Notes: generated from the letters alone by a model not told the origin. Counted from the first letter of the stretch, positions 55,201-63,765 are shown. The stretch: 64,000 nucleotides of DNA from Flavobacteriales bacterium (GCA_003499525.1 DNTB01000041.1:1-64000), one strand, 5' to 3'. Made by a program: numbers and translations.

Positions 55201-55693
55201 CAGCTTCTTCTTCAGCAGCTTTTAGTCTGACGACTTCGATAAGCTTGTCTTTCGGATATTTTTCCGCAGGTATGAGCTGGGCAGCCTTATTATACATCGC
55301 TTTTGATTTTTCCCAATCCTTAGCAGCGAGAGCTGCATCCGCCTCTATGATGGTCTTATCGTACTCAGCTCTAAGTTTAAGCTCTTTTTCACGTTCAATT
55401 TGCTGCTCTATTACCCTGAGCTGGTTTTTAGGGTAATCTGCTTCAGGCTTGAGTTCCGCCATCTGCTTGTAAAGAGCTTTAGCCTTATCGTATTTTTTAT
55501 CCTTGTAGTATGAATTTGCTTTGTCTTTTAAACCCTCGTATTCTTTATTCCTCTTTTCGTCCAGTTTTTTCTGTTCCTCTTCAGCTCGAAGCTGATCGCC
55601 TACACTATTCAGGATATCATCTTCCGACTGGGCATACACCTTCTGGCTTACGAGCGAGAATAAGACAATGGAAAAGAAAAAAACAAATCTCAA
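52286..55693 (-). CDS. secreted repeat protein with 15 TPR-like units
   Basis: About 1135 residues. I start at TTG 55693, which gives a signal peptide RFVFFFSIVLFSLVSQKVYAQ; the frame is open up to 55759, also from a TTG, and there is no ATG. The rest is fifteen TPR-like units of about 60 residues, each a W..A...Y..A..IKP...YP..QI pattern followed by a charged helix. The charged tails make it coiled-coil prone (EEEARRKAEEEARRRAEEEARK near residue 970). The final 100 residues end with NWGAHFYYLNGRRITEEAYFWDLRKY. No sorting domain is seen. It may be a periplasmic scaffold; function unknown. Confidence 0.8.
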   Translation of the reverse strand: MRFVFFFSIVLFSLVSQKVYAQSEDDILNSVGDQLRAEEEQKKLDEKRNKEYEGLKDKANSYYKDKKYDKAKALYKQMAELKPEADYPKNQLRVIEQQIEREKELKLRAEYDKTIIEADAALAAKDWEKSKAMYNKAAQLIPAEKYPKDKLIEVVRLKAAEEEAEKQARIQANYDAAIAEGEKALNAQNWDAARQGFRKAANIKKDEALPAKKLAEIDKLEKEAKLAEEKAALDKKYNTLISNADADLESKKWDDSRTKYKMASDLKPSENYPKSQLVKVDQLQREYEEKQKMEAELAAKQQEYKALIGSADALFKQKQYTNSIVKYQEASKVFPDEPYPADQIIRANELIAEAENAAREKEINEAYLKELKQADALFQQKNYAAAIPIYEKAGEIKPSESYPADQIQKSKDFMAQAEVKARQDEIDRNYSKEIASADALFKQKDWSAAILGYQKASEIKPSETYPSAQIDKINESIKSEEQREIDNAYYQEITTADALMKQKKWTEAIASYSDAQKIKPEESYPADQINKINDAIKSQEQQELDQAYNEEIASADQFYKDKNWNEAIAAYTRAETIKPDENYPSEQIAKAEQRRKDERAAVEEAGRIEKEFVAAVLAGDQAMESLNYAEAVNEYQKALGLKKDEPDVRSKLDNAEFQLKKAKEAEAKELQEQERLAKIDQEYNEVISRADQAFLQKNYAEAKSNYKLALNFKAEDAYATHKLDEIDTIEAEKKAELEAQRAEEARLEAERIEMEYNAQMQAGRSAVEQEDWNVAITSFTAALVAKPKDGAATTELETAQKGLKLAEEAEKQRQREIDDAYSREMTAGEQAIQSREWDKAKAHFNQALAIKPDAIGPKERIDEIDRLMDIEKEEQAKKEAAEAPFAALLAAGDKALSSGDLDQALIKFREAAQQRPNDPSPQIKMQETKELIRIRSEEEARRKAEEEARRRAEEEARKKAAEEARRKAALEARFNEAVKNGDNAVEAEQFKNAVLFYSEALEIKPDRNDIRAKLDKADETFQKLEKLRLAREAERRRKQAEELRKRREAERKRREEYLKKLFENSPRELAKRYPDGITVEVKEEGNKLITKSIVIENNLGRYLLKFDYNWGAHFYYLNGRRITEEAYFWDLRKYK

Positions 55694-55866
55694 AACCCTG
55701 AAACTATTGAAAATTGACGCTAATATAAGATAACCATAATATTGATTTAATTGACTCAATCTTGCTCTAAATGAGTGGTTTTTCGCTGATTTTCTTCATT
55801 AAAAATGCATTTATCACCCATAAAATAAATTTATAGATATTCTAATCTAATAAGAACAGATAAATA

Positions 55867-55874
55867 TAGATTTG
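55867..55874 (+). promoter_or_regulatory. putative -7 element of sodB
   Basis: TAGATTTG, an exact TAnnTTTG match, 33 bases before the sodB ATG. The intervening leader is AT-rich. Confidence 0.5.
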
Positions 55875-55907
55875 CTTTAATTACTCAAACTAAAAAACAA
55901 ATAAGAA

Positions 55908-56516
55908 ATGGCTTTTCAACTTCCAGATTTACCTTATGACTTTGGGGCTTTAGAACCCTACATTGATGGACAAACCATGGAAATTCATCATGGAAAACAT
56001 CACGGTGGATACACCGGTAAACTCAATGATGCCATTAAGGGTACCCACCTTGATGACATGTCCATAGAGAATATACTCAGTACAATTTCAACGCATTCAA
56101 CGGCAGTGAGAAACAATGGCGGGGGGTACTACAATCACGATTTATTCTGGAAAATAATGCAAGGTGGTGGGGTACAAATGCCTGAAGGTGTCCTCGGTGC
56201 GGATATCGAGAATACGTTTGGAGGTTTTGAAGCCTTCAAGAATGAGTTTTCGGCAGCTGCGGCAACCCGTTTTGGTTCTGGATGGGCCTGGTTACTTGTT
56301 GACGAATCGGGAAAATTAGTGGTATCCAGCACTCCCAATCAGGACAATCCTTTAATGGATTTGGCTGATGTTAAAGGCACCCCTATTCTCGGTTTAGATG
56401 TGTGGGAACATGCCTATTATCTAAAATACCAAAACAGGAGACCAGAGTACATTGAAAACTTCTTCAAGGTAATTAACTGGGATGCGGTCGCGGAGAATTA
56501 TTCGAAAGCGAAATAA
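55908..56516 (+). CDS. sodB: superoxide dismutase, Fe/Mn type
   Basis: A 202-residue superoxide dismutase converting superoxide to O2 and peroxide. Metal ligands H27 (EIHHGKHHGGY), H77 (GYYNHDLFW), D164 and H168 in the signature DVWEHAYY. Sequence alone leaves Fe versus Mn open; AATRFGSGWAWL fits either. Single gene with its own promoter-like element upstream and a bidirectional terminator downstream. Confidence 0.96.
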   Translation: MAFQLPDLPYDFGALEPYIDGQTMEIHHGKHHGGYTGKLNDAIKGTHLDDMSIENILSTISTHSTAVRNNGGGYYNHDLFWKIMQGGGVQMPEGVLGADIENTFGGFEAFKNEFSAAAATRFGSGWAWLLVDESGKLVVSSTPNQDNPLMDLADVKGTPILGLDVWEHAYYLKYQNRRPEYIENFFKVINWDAVAENYSKAK

Positions 56517-56537
56517 GGGCGAAGACCTGAAAAATTT

Positions 56538-56563
56538 AAAAGCCGGAAAAACCGGCTTTTTTT
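56538..56563. terminator. bidirectional terminator after sodB
   Basis: Stem AAAGCCGG/CCGGCTTT with loop AAAA, followed by T-run, between sodB and the convergent small gene. Confidence 0.85.
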
Positions 56564-56813
56564 ATATCCATTTTTTCAGAAATTTCCGGAAGGTCATCAG
56601 GCCGAGTTTTTCCACTGACCTCACCATTTGATGGACAATAATATCTGAAACATTTTCAGCTGATACTGAGGATTCCAGTCGAATGGTAGCGCTTTTAAGC
56701 TCAAGCTGTGTAAGCTCCAGGTAGAGCTTCCTGCGCTCCTTTAAAATCCTTACGTCATCTATTGATTTGACATCTTTTAGAAAAGCTATATCGTTGTTCT
56801 TAACGGGCTTCAT
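56562..56813 (-). CDS. small protein of the YtxH/holin-like operon, unknown function
   Basis: An 83-residue basic protein, third in a minus-strand operon. It starts at ATG 56813 (further in-frame ATGs at 56816 and 56822 overlap more of the upstream gene). KSIDDVRILKERRKLYLELTQLELKSA is helical and coiled-coil-like; there is no membrane segment. It overlaps the preceding holin-like gene by 14 bases. I do not recognise a domain; similar three-gene sets occur in Bacteroidota. Confidence 0.6.
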   Translation of the reverse strand: MKPVKNNDIAFLKDVKSIDDVRILKERRKLYLELTQLELKSATIRLESSVSAENVSDIIVHQMVRSVEKLGLMTFRKFLKKWI

Positions 56814-57174
56814 CATCTTCATCTTTGGGTTCAAATGCCTTTGATACATCCCTGATCATGGGATTAATAATCCACGGATATCTGTTTTTATATACAATTA
56901 GACCTCCTGCCAAATTGAACACCGCGGCAATAAAGTAACCCAGTGAAGGTCTACCGAGAAACTCCCCAATTAAATGTGCGAGACCTAAAGAGAGAAAAAA
57001 TAAGAACATCAGGGCAGTTATTACCAAGATTCCTTTTCCTACAATCTCTGATAGAAGGAGGATAAGCTTCTCATATGCGACAACCTTGTAATATTCAAGA
57101 TTTGCATTGAGCAAGGCAATCAGCTTATTGGCAGAGTCTTTTACCGCCTCAGAAATGCTACCTATACCACTCAA
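56800..57174 (-). CDS. phage-holin-like (holin superfamily 3_6) membrane protein
   Basis: A 124-residue protein with two strong membrane segments (ILVITALMFLFFLSLGLAHLIG and FIAAVFNLAGGLIVY) and an amphipathic N-terminus, ending in an acidic tail (EPKDEDDEAR). This is the pattern of the Actinobacterial holin-X/phage_holin_3_6 family, generally not phage-encoded and of unclear role. Start TTG at 57174 follows a TAA three codons upstream, so no upstream start is possible. It sits three bases after the YtxH gene. Confidence 0.75.
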   Translation of the reverse strand: MSGIGSISEAVKDSANKLIALLNANLEYYKVVAYEKLILLLSEIVGKGILVITALMFLFFLSLGLAHLIGEFLGRPSLGYFIAAVFNLAGGLIVYKNRYPWIINPMIRDVSKAFEPKDEDDEAR

Positions 57175-57177
57175 AAT

Positions 57178-57432
57178 TTAGGATTCTTGCTCATCAGATT
57201 TTGTATCCTTCATGGAATTTGCCAATTCATCTTTGAGTTCAGACACTCTTTGCTTGAGCTTGTCAATTTCGGTCAAATACTGCTTCTCCAGTTCATCTCC
57301 TATTTCACTGGCTTTTTCCTTAATTCTGCTTCGCGTATTCTCTCCTATGTCTGGAGCAAAAAGTATTCCTACAACCGCACCTGCTGCAAACCCCGCTGTG
57401 AGAATGACCAATAGTTTTCCTGAATCTTTCAT
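57178..57432 (-). CDS. YtxH domain protein
   Basis: An 84-residue protein with one N-terminal membrane segment (LLVILTAGFAAGAVVGILFAP) followed by a basic-acidic coiled-coil (KEKASEIGDELEKQYLTEIDKLKQRV), the YtxH (PF12732) layout known from stress-induced membrane proteins. The start is ATG 57432; the frame continues upstream to 57561 but overlaps smpB and adds no domain. A -7 element lies 17 bases upstream. First of a three-gene envelope operon. Confidence 0.82.
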   Translation of the reverse strand: MKDSGKLLVILTAGFAAGAVVGILFAPDIGENTRSRIKEKASEIGDELEKQYLTEIDKLKQRVSELKDELANSMKDTKSDEQES

Positions 57433-57449
57433 TTTAAAACTTCTTTGTA

Positions 57450-57457
57450 CAAATTTA
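57450..57457 (-). promoter_or_regulatory. putative -7 element of ytxH operon
   Basis: TAAATTTG on the minus strand, an exact TAnnTTTG match. It supports the ATG at 57432 over the longer frame. Confidence 0.45.
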
Positions 57458-57542
57458 TGGTTTCTACATCGTATTACACGATTTGGCTCATTCTCACCAT
57501 TATCCTGATTAGTTTTGTCATCCCTCTGATAATCTCTGAGCC

Positions 57543-57983
57543 ATGAGTGAACTGATTGCACAAAACAAAAAAGCGAGATACGAATATGAATTCCTCGAGA
57601 AGTTGACTGCTGGAATGGTACTCACGGGAACTGAGATTAAGTCAATTAGAAATCGTAACGTAAGTATCAAAGAGGCATATTGCCGAATTAAGGGCAACGA
57701 ACTTTTCGTTCACAACCTTCATATAGGAGAATATGAGCAACGCGGATTTGTCAATCACGAACCTCTGCGACCTCGCAAGTTGCTTCTAAACTCCAGAGAA
57801 CTAAAGAAAATCAATAAAAAGCTTCAGGATCAGGGTGTTACAGTTATTGTTACCCGAATGTTTATATCCGAAAGTGGTTATGCCAAACTGGATATTGCTC
57901 TGGCCAGAGGGAAAAAGATTCACGACAAACGAACCACTATCAAAGATCGCGACATCCAAAGAGACATGGATAGAATGAGATAA
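57543..57983 (+). CDS. smpB: SsrA-binding protein SmpB
   Basis: A 146-residue tmRNA partner in trans-translation. Blocks NKKARYEYEFLEKLTAGMVLTGTEIKSIR, SIKEAYCRI, YEQRGFVNHEPLRPRKLLL and the C-terminal basic tail (ARGKKIHDKRTTIKDRD) are diagnostic and complete. The tmRNA gene is not in the window. Confidence 0.97.
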   Translation: MSELIAQNKKARYEYEFLEKLTAGMVLTGTEIKSIRNRNVSIKEAYCRIKGNELFVHNLHIGEYEQRGFVNHEPLRPRKLLLNSRELKKINKKLQDQGVTVIVTRMFISESGYAKLDIALARGKKIHDKRTTIKDRDIQRDMDRMR

Positions 57984-58046
57984 ATCAAGAGGCTATCTTT
58001 CATGAACAAATCCAAAGTAGGAGCATTATTTGAATAAATTCGATCT

Positions 58047-58634
58047 ATGAGCGAAGAAGATTTTTTGGGGCATTTAGATTTCCGCTTAACCAACCCCGAT
58101 AAAGGAAGGTTACTAATATCAGAGCCGACGCTCCCTGATCCAAATTTTAGCAGAACCGTGGTGCTGCTCACCGAACATAACACCGAAGGATCTGTAGGTT
58201 TTGTTCTCAATCGCAGAAGCGATATGAATCTCAATGAGATCTATGACGATTTCGGCACATCGGATGTTCCGGTTTACATCGGCGGACCGGTAGGAGCGAA
58301 TCGCTTATTTTTCATTCATACTATTGGTCCTGAGTTAGACCACACCATTGAAGTAATGGATGGTCTTTACTGGGGAGGTGATCTCAAGCAAATAGAGTAT
58401 ATGTTGACCAATGGCCTGGCCAAAAGAAATCAGGTCAGATTCTTTGTAGGATATTCCGGTTGGTCAGAAGGGCAATTAGAAATGGAGATTGAGCAGAATT
58501 CATGGATAGTCAGTAAAACCTCCGTGCAGCAAGTTATGAGTGATTCAGAGCATTTCTGGAAAAAGGTGATTCGTGGTCTTGGGAAGAGATTTGAAGTTCT
58601 TTCCAATTTTCCAACCAACCCCAATCTTAATTAG
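58047..58634 (+). CDS. YqgE/AlgH family protein
   Basis: A 195-residue cytosolic protein of the UPF0301 family. KGRLLISEPTLPDPNFSRTVVLLTEHN, GSVGFVLNRRSDM and GYSGWSEGQLEMEIEQNSW are its diagnostic blocks. The biochemical role is unknown. Its 3' end overlaps the convergent response-regulator gene by eight bases. Confidence 0.93.
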   Translation: MSEEDFLGHLDFRLTNPDKGRLLISEPTLPDPNFSRTVVLLTEHNTEGSVGFVLNRRSDMNLNEIYDDFGTSDVPVYIGGPVGANRLFFIHTIGPELDHTIEVMDGLYWGGDLKQIEYMLTNGLAKRNQVRFFVGYSGWSEGQLEMEIEQNSWIVSKTSVQQVMSDSEHFWKKVIRGLGKRFEVLSNFPTNPNLN

Positions 58635-59010
58635 ACTGAACTATGTTGCGAAGGGTTTGAATATCGATAGGTTTAGTCAAAAACGCCTCGATATTGGATA
58701 GTTTATCCACCAGGTCTTTATCACGACGTTGCGGACTGGCGGAAAGAATATAAAACTTAATCGCATCGAATTTTTTCGGAAAGGTAGACTCGACATAAGA
58801 TACGAGATCATAGCCCTTGATGTCGGGTAGGTTGAGATCAACAAAACAAATTGCACTACCGGTTAATTCGTTATCCCTCATCCAATTTTTGAAGTGTTCG
58901 AATGAGTTTAGCCCTAAAAAAGAAGTATTGGGTTCGGCTTTGGCCAACATACGTTCGACAATTAAGCGATCAATCTCGCTATCATCAACCATTAGAATTC
59001 TCGTCATCAT
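58627..59010 (-). CDS. single-domain response regulator
   Basis: A 127-residue CheY-like receiver: acidic pair in MVDDSEIDR, phosphoacceptor D58 (CFVDLNLPD), and conserved lysine K113 (FLTKPID). There is no output domain, so it relays phosphate or binds a partner protein. It overlaps the 3' end of the receiver-kinase gene by 26 bases and is the last gene of a five-gene operon. Convergent overlap of eight bases with yqgE. Confidence 0.92.
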   Translation of the reverse strand: MMTRILMVDDSEIDRLIVERMLAKAEPNTSFLGLNSFEHFKNWMRDNELTGSAICFVDLNLPDIKGYDLVSYVESTFPKKFDAIKFYILSASPQRRDKDLVDKLSNIEAFLTKPIDIQTLRNIVQSN

Positions 59011-60124
59011 GAGAATGGTTTGGGATATTGATAAAAACTTTGGTTCCGGTATTTAATTCTGATGAGATCTTGATGGTTCCATTTAGCCGATCAAGAGCTT
59101 CTTTAACAATATTCAATCCCAAACCCGAGCCTCCACTTCGGTCCGTGGCTCTGTAAAACATCTCAAATACCTTTTCCAGCTTGTCAGGGGCAATACCAAT
59201 ACCATTGTCTTCAATTATGATTTTTGCCATTTGACCTTCGATGGTAGTTCTAACCCTGATAAAACTTTCAACCCCCTCGACCGTCCTCCTATATCTTAAG
59301 GAATTTGAAATGATATTCTGTAGTACCGTTCTCACTTTGAGCATGTTAGAGTACAAAGGCTCTTCTTGATTCACATCCAGATTAAAGGTGACCCCACTTG
59401 CATCGGGATTGTATTGAAATTCGTCGAAAATGTCATTGATAACTTCCTCAAACCAGATTTCATCGTTCAGCGACAACTCTTGCGAATTTTTGTAGTAATC
59501 CATTATTTGGTAGACAAAGCGGTCTAGTTTTACAGACATATTTCTGATCATCTGAAAATATTCCAGTGCTTTCTCATCCTCAATTTCCATGCTAGCCAGG
59601 TCGATAACTCCATTTATCGACATTAGGGGGGCTCTCATATCGTGCGAAACGGTATACACAAATTTGTCCAGCTCATCATAGGCTTTTTGCAAAGAGTCGT
59701 TCTTCTCCTTTAGCTCCATTCGAGTATCGTAGAGTTCTTTGGCATTTTGAATAGCCACAGTAATACTCTTTTGGTCCCAGGGTTTATCTATAAACTTATA
59801 TACCTGGCCTTTGTTAATGGCGGCAATTACCGCCTCTATATCTGAATAGCCAGTTAGTAAGATTCTGATTTTCTCCGGGTAAAAGGTCCGCACTCGCTCA
59901 AAGAACTCAACTCCGGTCATCTCGGGCATTCTCTGATCAGCAATGACCACTTCAATATCCTGATGTTCACTCAAAACTTCGAGCCCAATTAAAGCGCTTC
60001 TCGCTGTATGTACCTCAAAGTCCTTTCTAAAACCTGCTTTAAATGACAAAAGATTGTGTTCCTCGTCATCGATATAGAGCACCTTTGCTTTGACCTTACT
60101 CTTATTACTCTTGTCGTTCATCAT
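58985..60124 (-). CDS. receiver-histidine kinase hybrid
   Basis: A 379-residue soluble protein with an N-terminal receiver (VLYIDDEEHNLLSFK; D63 in IADQRMPEMTG), a coiled-coil linker (LKEKNDSLQKAYDELDKFVYT), HisKA dimerisation with H161 (SHDMRAPLMSI) and a HATPase_c domain (NSLRYRRT; EDNGIGIAPDKLEKVFEMFYR; GGSGLGLNIVKEAL). It lacks membrane segments, so it would take phosphate from another kinase, probably the 7TMR kinase upstream, and then signal through its own kinase part. Overlaps both neighbours. Confidence 0.92.
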   Translation of the reverse strand: MMNDKSNKSKVKAKVLYIDDEEHNLLSFKAGFRKDFEVHTARSALIGLEVLSEHQDIEVVIADQRMPEMTGVEFFERVRTFYPEKIRILLTGYSDIEAVIAAINKGQVYKFIDKPWDQKSITVAIQNAKELYDTRMELKEKNDSLQKAYDELDKFVYTVSHDMRAPLMSINGVIDLASMEIEDEKALEYFQMIRNMSVKLDRFVYQIMDYYKNSQELSLNDEIWFEEVINDIFDEFQYNPDASGVTFNLDVNQEEPLYSNMLKVRTVLQNIISNSLRYRRTVEGVESFIRVRTTIEGQMAKIIIEDNGIGIAPDKLEKVFEMFYRATDRSGGSGLGLNIVKEALDRLNGTIKISSELNTGTKVFINIPNHSHDDENSNG

Positions 60125-62270
60125 TTTTTGGTGAAGTAATGGGCAGGGATATTATAAATTCAGCTCCTTTTCCAGGTTCCGAAATTACATCGATTTTACC
60201 GGAATGGCTCTGAATAATAGTATAGACAATGGACAGTCCGAGTCCGGTTCCCTCTCCTACGGCTTTAGTTGTGAAGAATGGATCAAAAATCTTATCCACG
60301 ATCTCATCCGGTATTCCGGGGCCATTGTCTTTGATGCTAATGAACACATTCTTTTCGTCTCTCCAGCTTTTAATTTTAATAATCCCGCGCTCTTCATTAT
60401 CCGATTTTTTCAATGCCTGCCCCGCATTGTTGATGATGTTCATGAATACCTGATTGATTTTTCCCGGAAAACATTCAACCTTTGGTAGATCTCCATATTC
60501 CTTTTCAACTACGACTGAATCCTTCAGGCTATTATTCAATAGTACCAGGGTGCTATCAATACCTTCGTGCAAATCGACGATTTTCTCGTCATTTTCATCT
60601 ACGCGCGAAAAGGTCTTCAACCCTCGAACGATTTCCACGGTTCTGCTGGTTCCGTCTGACATACCCCGCAACAATTCTTCAATCTCATTTTTGATGTAGT
60701 CGTACTCCACATCTTCCTTCATTTCATTTATTATTTGCTCGGCATCCTCTGAATTTCCACTTTTTAGGATTTCTTCGGTACTCTCAAATAGCTCTATCAA
60801 ATCGCCAACATCTCTTCGTAAAGGACCAATATTGGCGCTTACAAAATTTATCGGGTTGTTAATCTCGTGAGCAATACCTGCCGTTAGTTGACCTAATGAC
60901 ACCATCTTTTCAGAACTGACAAGCTTAGTTTGGGCACTTTTTAATGATTCATAAGCCTCTACTAATTCATCGTTCTTTTTATTGAGTTCATGGGTTCTTT
61001 CAGCTACCTTCTTTTCGAGCATCTTATTTTGATTTCGAACCATTTGGGAATTCTTACGCTCCAGTTCCAGTCGTTCTAAGTTGGCCAGTTCATTCTCCCT
61101 TTTAAACTGGTTTATTTTATCCGCAAGAGCAAAAGAAAGCAATGCCAGCTCAATGGATGCTCCGATCTGAACTGAAGAGTTAGTGAATAGATTGTAGGGT
61201 AAAACTCCGTAATCTTTCAAGATAAAAACTACAGCGGAAAGGAGTAAAATGGACCACGCGAAAATGAAATAGCGAGCTGAGCTAAATCCTTTAAGATAAA
61301 CTCGAATAGAAACCGCAAGAAGTATGAAGGCCCCAATCATCGTTGTTGCCTGCATTAATATGAAAGCAGCGCGGAGTAACCCAAAAATTGAAAAAAGGGA
61401 ACTCAGAATAAATGCTATCATCAGAGGGTAGATAGCAACATATGTGACCCTTTTAAGGTAATTCTCAAGGTTGAGAAAGCTTATGGCAAAAACAAAGCCG
61501 AAGAAACCGGCGATTGATGGAAACAAAGTGGAACTTCGAATTGCGATCCAGTGCCAGTTGGGCCATAGATATTGATAGGTAACCCCTGTTATACTGATTT
61601 GAGTAAGACCAAGAAATAGGATGTATATTATATAGTAGAGGTAATTTCTATCCTTTACCGAGATGTAAACGAACAAGTTGTACACAAACATGATGATCAG
61701 TATCCCTGAAATCACTCCGACAACCAAATATTCTGTCTTCAGTTGTGCACTTAATTGTGTTGCCCGAACTATATACAACGGTAAAATGGACTGTTCCAGA
61801 TTTTTAAATGCCAAATAGAAGGTATGTGTCTCACCTTTATTCACTTCAAACCTGAAAATCCCATTGGGATGGGGGTAGGACCTCTCATGGAACGGTCGGC
61901 TTTTACTAACATCGCCTTTTTTCAAAAGGGTTCCTTTTTCTTCGAACTGATAGAAGGCAATTTCGTCATAGAGGGAGTAAGCGAACCTTAAATAAAACTC
62001 AGGATCATCTGATGCACCAGTTGCTTGAAACCGTATCCATATAGTGGCATCATTTATCCCCAGGTTGGGGACTTCTTTCTTATCGTACTTAAAGAAAGGT
62101 GCGGTTTGCACCGAAAACACATCAAAAGAATCATTGGCATCCTCAAAGAGCTCCATTTTATAGATTCTCCCTGATTTCCAGTTATCATCTAGTTCTAAGG
62201 GTTCAAACCCCATGCCCCCTGTCGAAAGAGATAAAAGCAGTAGGAGCAATATCAACCTTACCCTGGTCAT
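60105..62270 (-). CDS. 7TMR-DISM sensor histidine kinase
   Basis: A 721-residue membrane sensor kinase. Signal peptide (RLILLLLLLSLSTGGMG); an extracellular 7TMR-DISMED2 jelly-roll domain (residues 25-165, ligand or carbohydrate-type binding); seven membrane helices (about 181-385); a coiled-coil (390-450); HisKA with H468 (GQLTAGIAHEINNPINF); and HATPase (FMNIINNAGQALKK; DNGPGIPDEIVDKIFDPFF; TGLGLSIVYTII). The ligand is unknown. It overlaps the receiver-kinase gene by 20 bases and lies three bases after a methyltransferase gene, which suggests a signal made by its own operon. Confidence 0.93.
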   Translation of the reverse strand: MTRVRLILLLLLLSLSTGGMGFEPLELDDNWKSGRIYKMELFEDANDSFDVFSVQTAPFFKYDKKEVPNLGINDATIWIRFQATGASDDPEFYLRFAYSLYDEIAFYQFEEKGTLLKKGDVSKSRPFHERSYPHPNGIFRFEVNKGETHTFYLAFKNLEQSILPLYIVRATQLSAQLKTEYLVVGVISGILIIMFVYNLFVYISVKDRNYLYYIIYILFLGLTQISITGVTYQYLWPNWHWIAIRSSTLFPSIAGFFGFVFAISFLNLENYLKRVTYVAIYPLMIAFILSSLFSIFGLLRAAFILMQATTMIGAFILLAVSIRVYLKGFSSARYFIFAWSILLLSAVVFILKDYGVLPYNLFTNSSVQIGASIELALLSFALADKINQFKRENELANLERLELERKNSQMVRNQNKMLEKKVAERTHELNKKNDELVEAYESLKSAQTKLVSSEKMVSLGQLTAGIAHEINNPINFVSANIGPLRRDVGDLIELFESTEEILKSGNSEDAEQIINEMKEDVEYDYIKNEIEELLRGMSDGTSRTVEIVRGLKTFSRVDENDEKIVDLHEGIDSTLVLLNNSLKDSVVVEKEYGDLPKVECFPGKINQVFMNIINNAGQALKKSDNEERGIIKIKSWRDEKNVFISIKDNGPGIPDEIVDKIFDPFFTTKAVGEGTGLGLSIVYTIIQSHSGKIDVISEPGKGAEFIISLPITSPKNDERQE

Positions 62271-62273
62271 TTT

Positions 62274-63041
62274 TTATTTCTCTGCAGTGATCTGAATCAT
62301 GGATATTCCAATAGCAAAAGAATCGGAATTTTGCCTTTGCTGTAAGGTCGCTTTAAACTGATCTGCCTGACTATCCTTGATAATTTTTGCTGAAGACATT
62401 TCATCGATCATCTGGTCAATTTTAATTACTGAATTAGCCATTGAGTAATTATCTATGACAAATGATACCACTTTCTGGCGCACATTGCGAAATCCTTTCT
62501 CTAAGAACAAATCATAAATGCTGCGCGACGCTATACCATTGTAAACCTTTTCATGCGTTAAGTAGTCCGCAAGTTTTCTTTGTAACCCGATATTAGGAGT
62601 AAAAACATTTATCCCGCACCAATCAGTTTCAAGAGCTGATATTCGCCCCCCCTCCGTCAGAATTCTTCTAATTTCGTCCGTTACTTTGTCTGGTTTTTTC
62701 AGGTGTTGATAAACTCTCTCGAGCCTCACTCCATCAACGGTCTGATTTTTAAACATATCCAAATTCTCGGCATCGCCAACAAAAAATTCAACATCTTCCG
62801 CTTCATTGTTGACCGCAGTTTCTTTCGCTAAAGCAATTAAATTAGGGTCATGATCGACGCCAATTATTTTTGATTCACTAAAAAGGCTGTTCATTCCAAA
62901 TACGTCAACTCCTGTACCGCAACCTAAATCGACTATGGTATTGCATCCCTTCAAAGAAGTATAACTGGAAAGTTTGATCTGCTTTAGACCTTCGGCTGTG
63001 CGGTCTAAATAGTTCGCATCATAATGTTTTTCGTAACTCAT
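62274..63041 (-). CDS. class I SAM-dependent methyltransferase
   Basis: A 255-residue Rossmann-fold methyltransferase. SAM motif NTIVDLGCGTGVDVFGM (motif I), IGVDHDPNLIALAKE, FFVGDAENLDM, and a DGVRLERVYQHLKKPDKVTDEIRRIL segment of the UbiE/Coq5-type small-molecule methyltransferases. It starts inside the upstream acyltransferase gene (23-base overlap) and is followed by the 7TMR kinase after three bases. Small-molecule, not nucleic-acid, methylation is likely; the substrate is unknown. Confidence 0.88.
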   Translation of the reverse strand: MSYEKHYDANYLDRTAEGLKQIKLSSYTSLKGCNTIVDLGCGTGVDVFGMNSLFSESKIIGVDHDPNLIALAKETAVNNEAEDVEFFVGDAENLDMFKNQTVDGVRLERVYQHLKKPDKVTDEIRRILTEGGRISALETDWCGINVFTPNIGLQRKLADYLTHEKVYNGIASRSIYDLFLEKGFRNVRQKVVSFVIDNYSMANSVIKIDQMIDEMSSAKIIKDSQADQFKATLQQRQNSDSFAIGISMIQITAEK

Positions 63042-63765
63042 GAGTTTGATTGTTAACTTTATTTAGGGTTCTCCAATCCGGGGACTTCAGCTTGAGCAAA
63101 TACTCTAATTCAAAATCTCCTCGTGGCCAATATTCCATCCTAATCTGCTCGGGTTCTTCCTTTAGACTTTTTATTATAGCTCTTTCTTGTGGTGAAGCAT
63201 AGGCAAAGGTTTTTGGGTCTTTTAAGACCACAGCCGTTGCCACAAGGTTAAGGCGAGGGTAATTGAATTTTCCATTATCACCCACATTAGTAACAGGCAA
63301 CATGCCTTTTTCTCTAGACATCTTAAGTGTATGCTTAGCCACCAAAGCGAACATGGAACCGACATCAATTTGCTCACTAATCGCTGCTGCAGCTCGAGTC
63401 AGAAAACTAATTCCCAGTCCTTTGCCGCTTACTTTTCGACTATTCCAAAGTCCACAAACCTCGCAAGTACCTTCGGCTGCATAGGCGGCCACTACATCAT
63501 GAATTTTAGGGTCTACCCGGGCAATAGCGCTTTGCATCGGAAGTTCGGCCCCCTGATGGGCAATATGTATCCGGGCACCCCCGACTATTTCATCATTATC
63601 AGGATCTTCTGCCACCAATACATAAACAAACGGATCATCTATCCAATCATCTGAGCCAGAGGTAACTTTTACACCTATTTCTCTCAAGACATTTGCATGG
63701 CCTTCAGCGAAACCTACACAGGCCTGGTGATCATCAGGGGCCCAGAATGCTCTAATTCGATACAT
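63019..63765 (-). CDS. GNAT-like N-acyltransferase, possible acylated-signal synthase
   Basis: A 248-residue protein with an acyltransferase-like core: YVLVAEDPDNDEIVGGARIHIA, then GTCEVCGLWNSRKVSGKGLGISFLTRAAAA, a [E]..GL.....GkGlG pattern as in GNAT and autoinducer-synthase-like N-acyltransferases, then SMFALVAKHTLKMSREKGM. Unlike most acetyltransferases it has a 70-residue C-terminal extension (MEYWPRGDFELEYLLKLKSP). First gene of the operon of five. The acyl donor and acceptor are unknown, and the autoinducer idea is inference from context. Confidence 0.6.
   Translation of the reverse strand: MYRIRAFWAPDDHQACVGFAEGHANVLREIGVKVTSGSDDWIDDPFVYVLVAEDPDNDEIVGGARIHIAHQGAELPMQSAIARVDPKIHDVVAAYAAEGTCEVCGLWNSRKVSGKGLGISFLTRAAAAISEQIDVGSMFALVAKHTLKMSREKGMLPVTNVGDNGKFNYPRLNLVATAVVLKDPKTFAYASPQERAIIKSLKEEPEQIRMEYWPRGDFELEYLLKLKSPDWRTLNKVNNQTHELRKTL

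Noticed and set aside
56800..57174. Prophage holin
   Set aside because: No phage genes are near; the YtxH/holin-like set is a chromosomal envelope operon.
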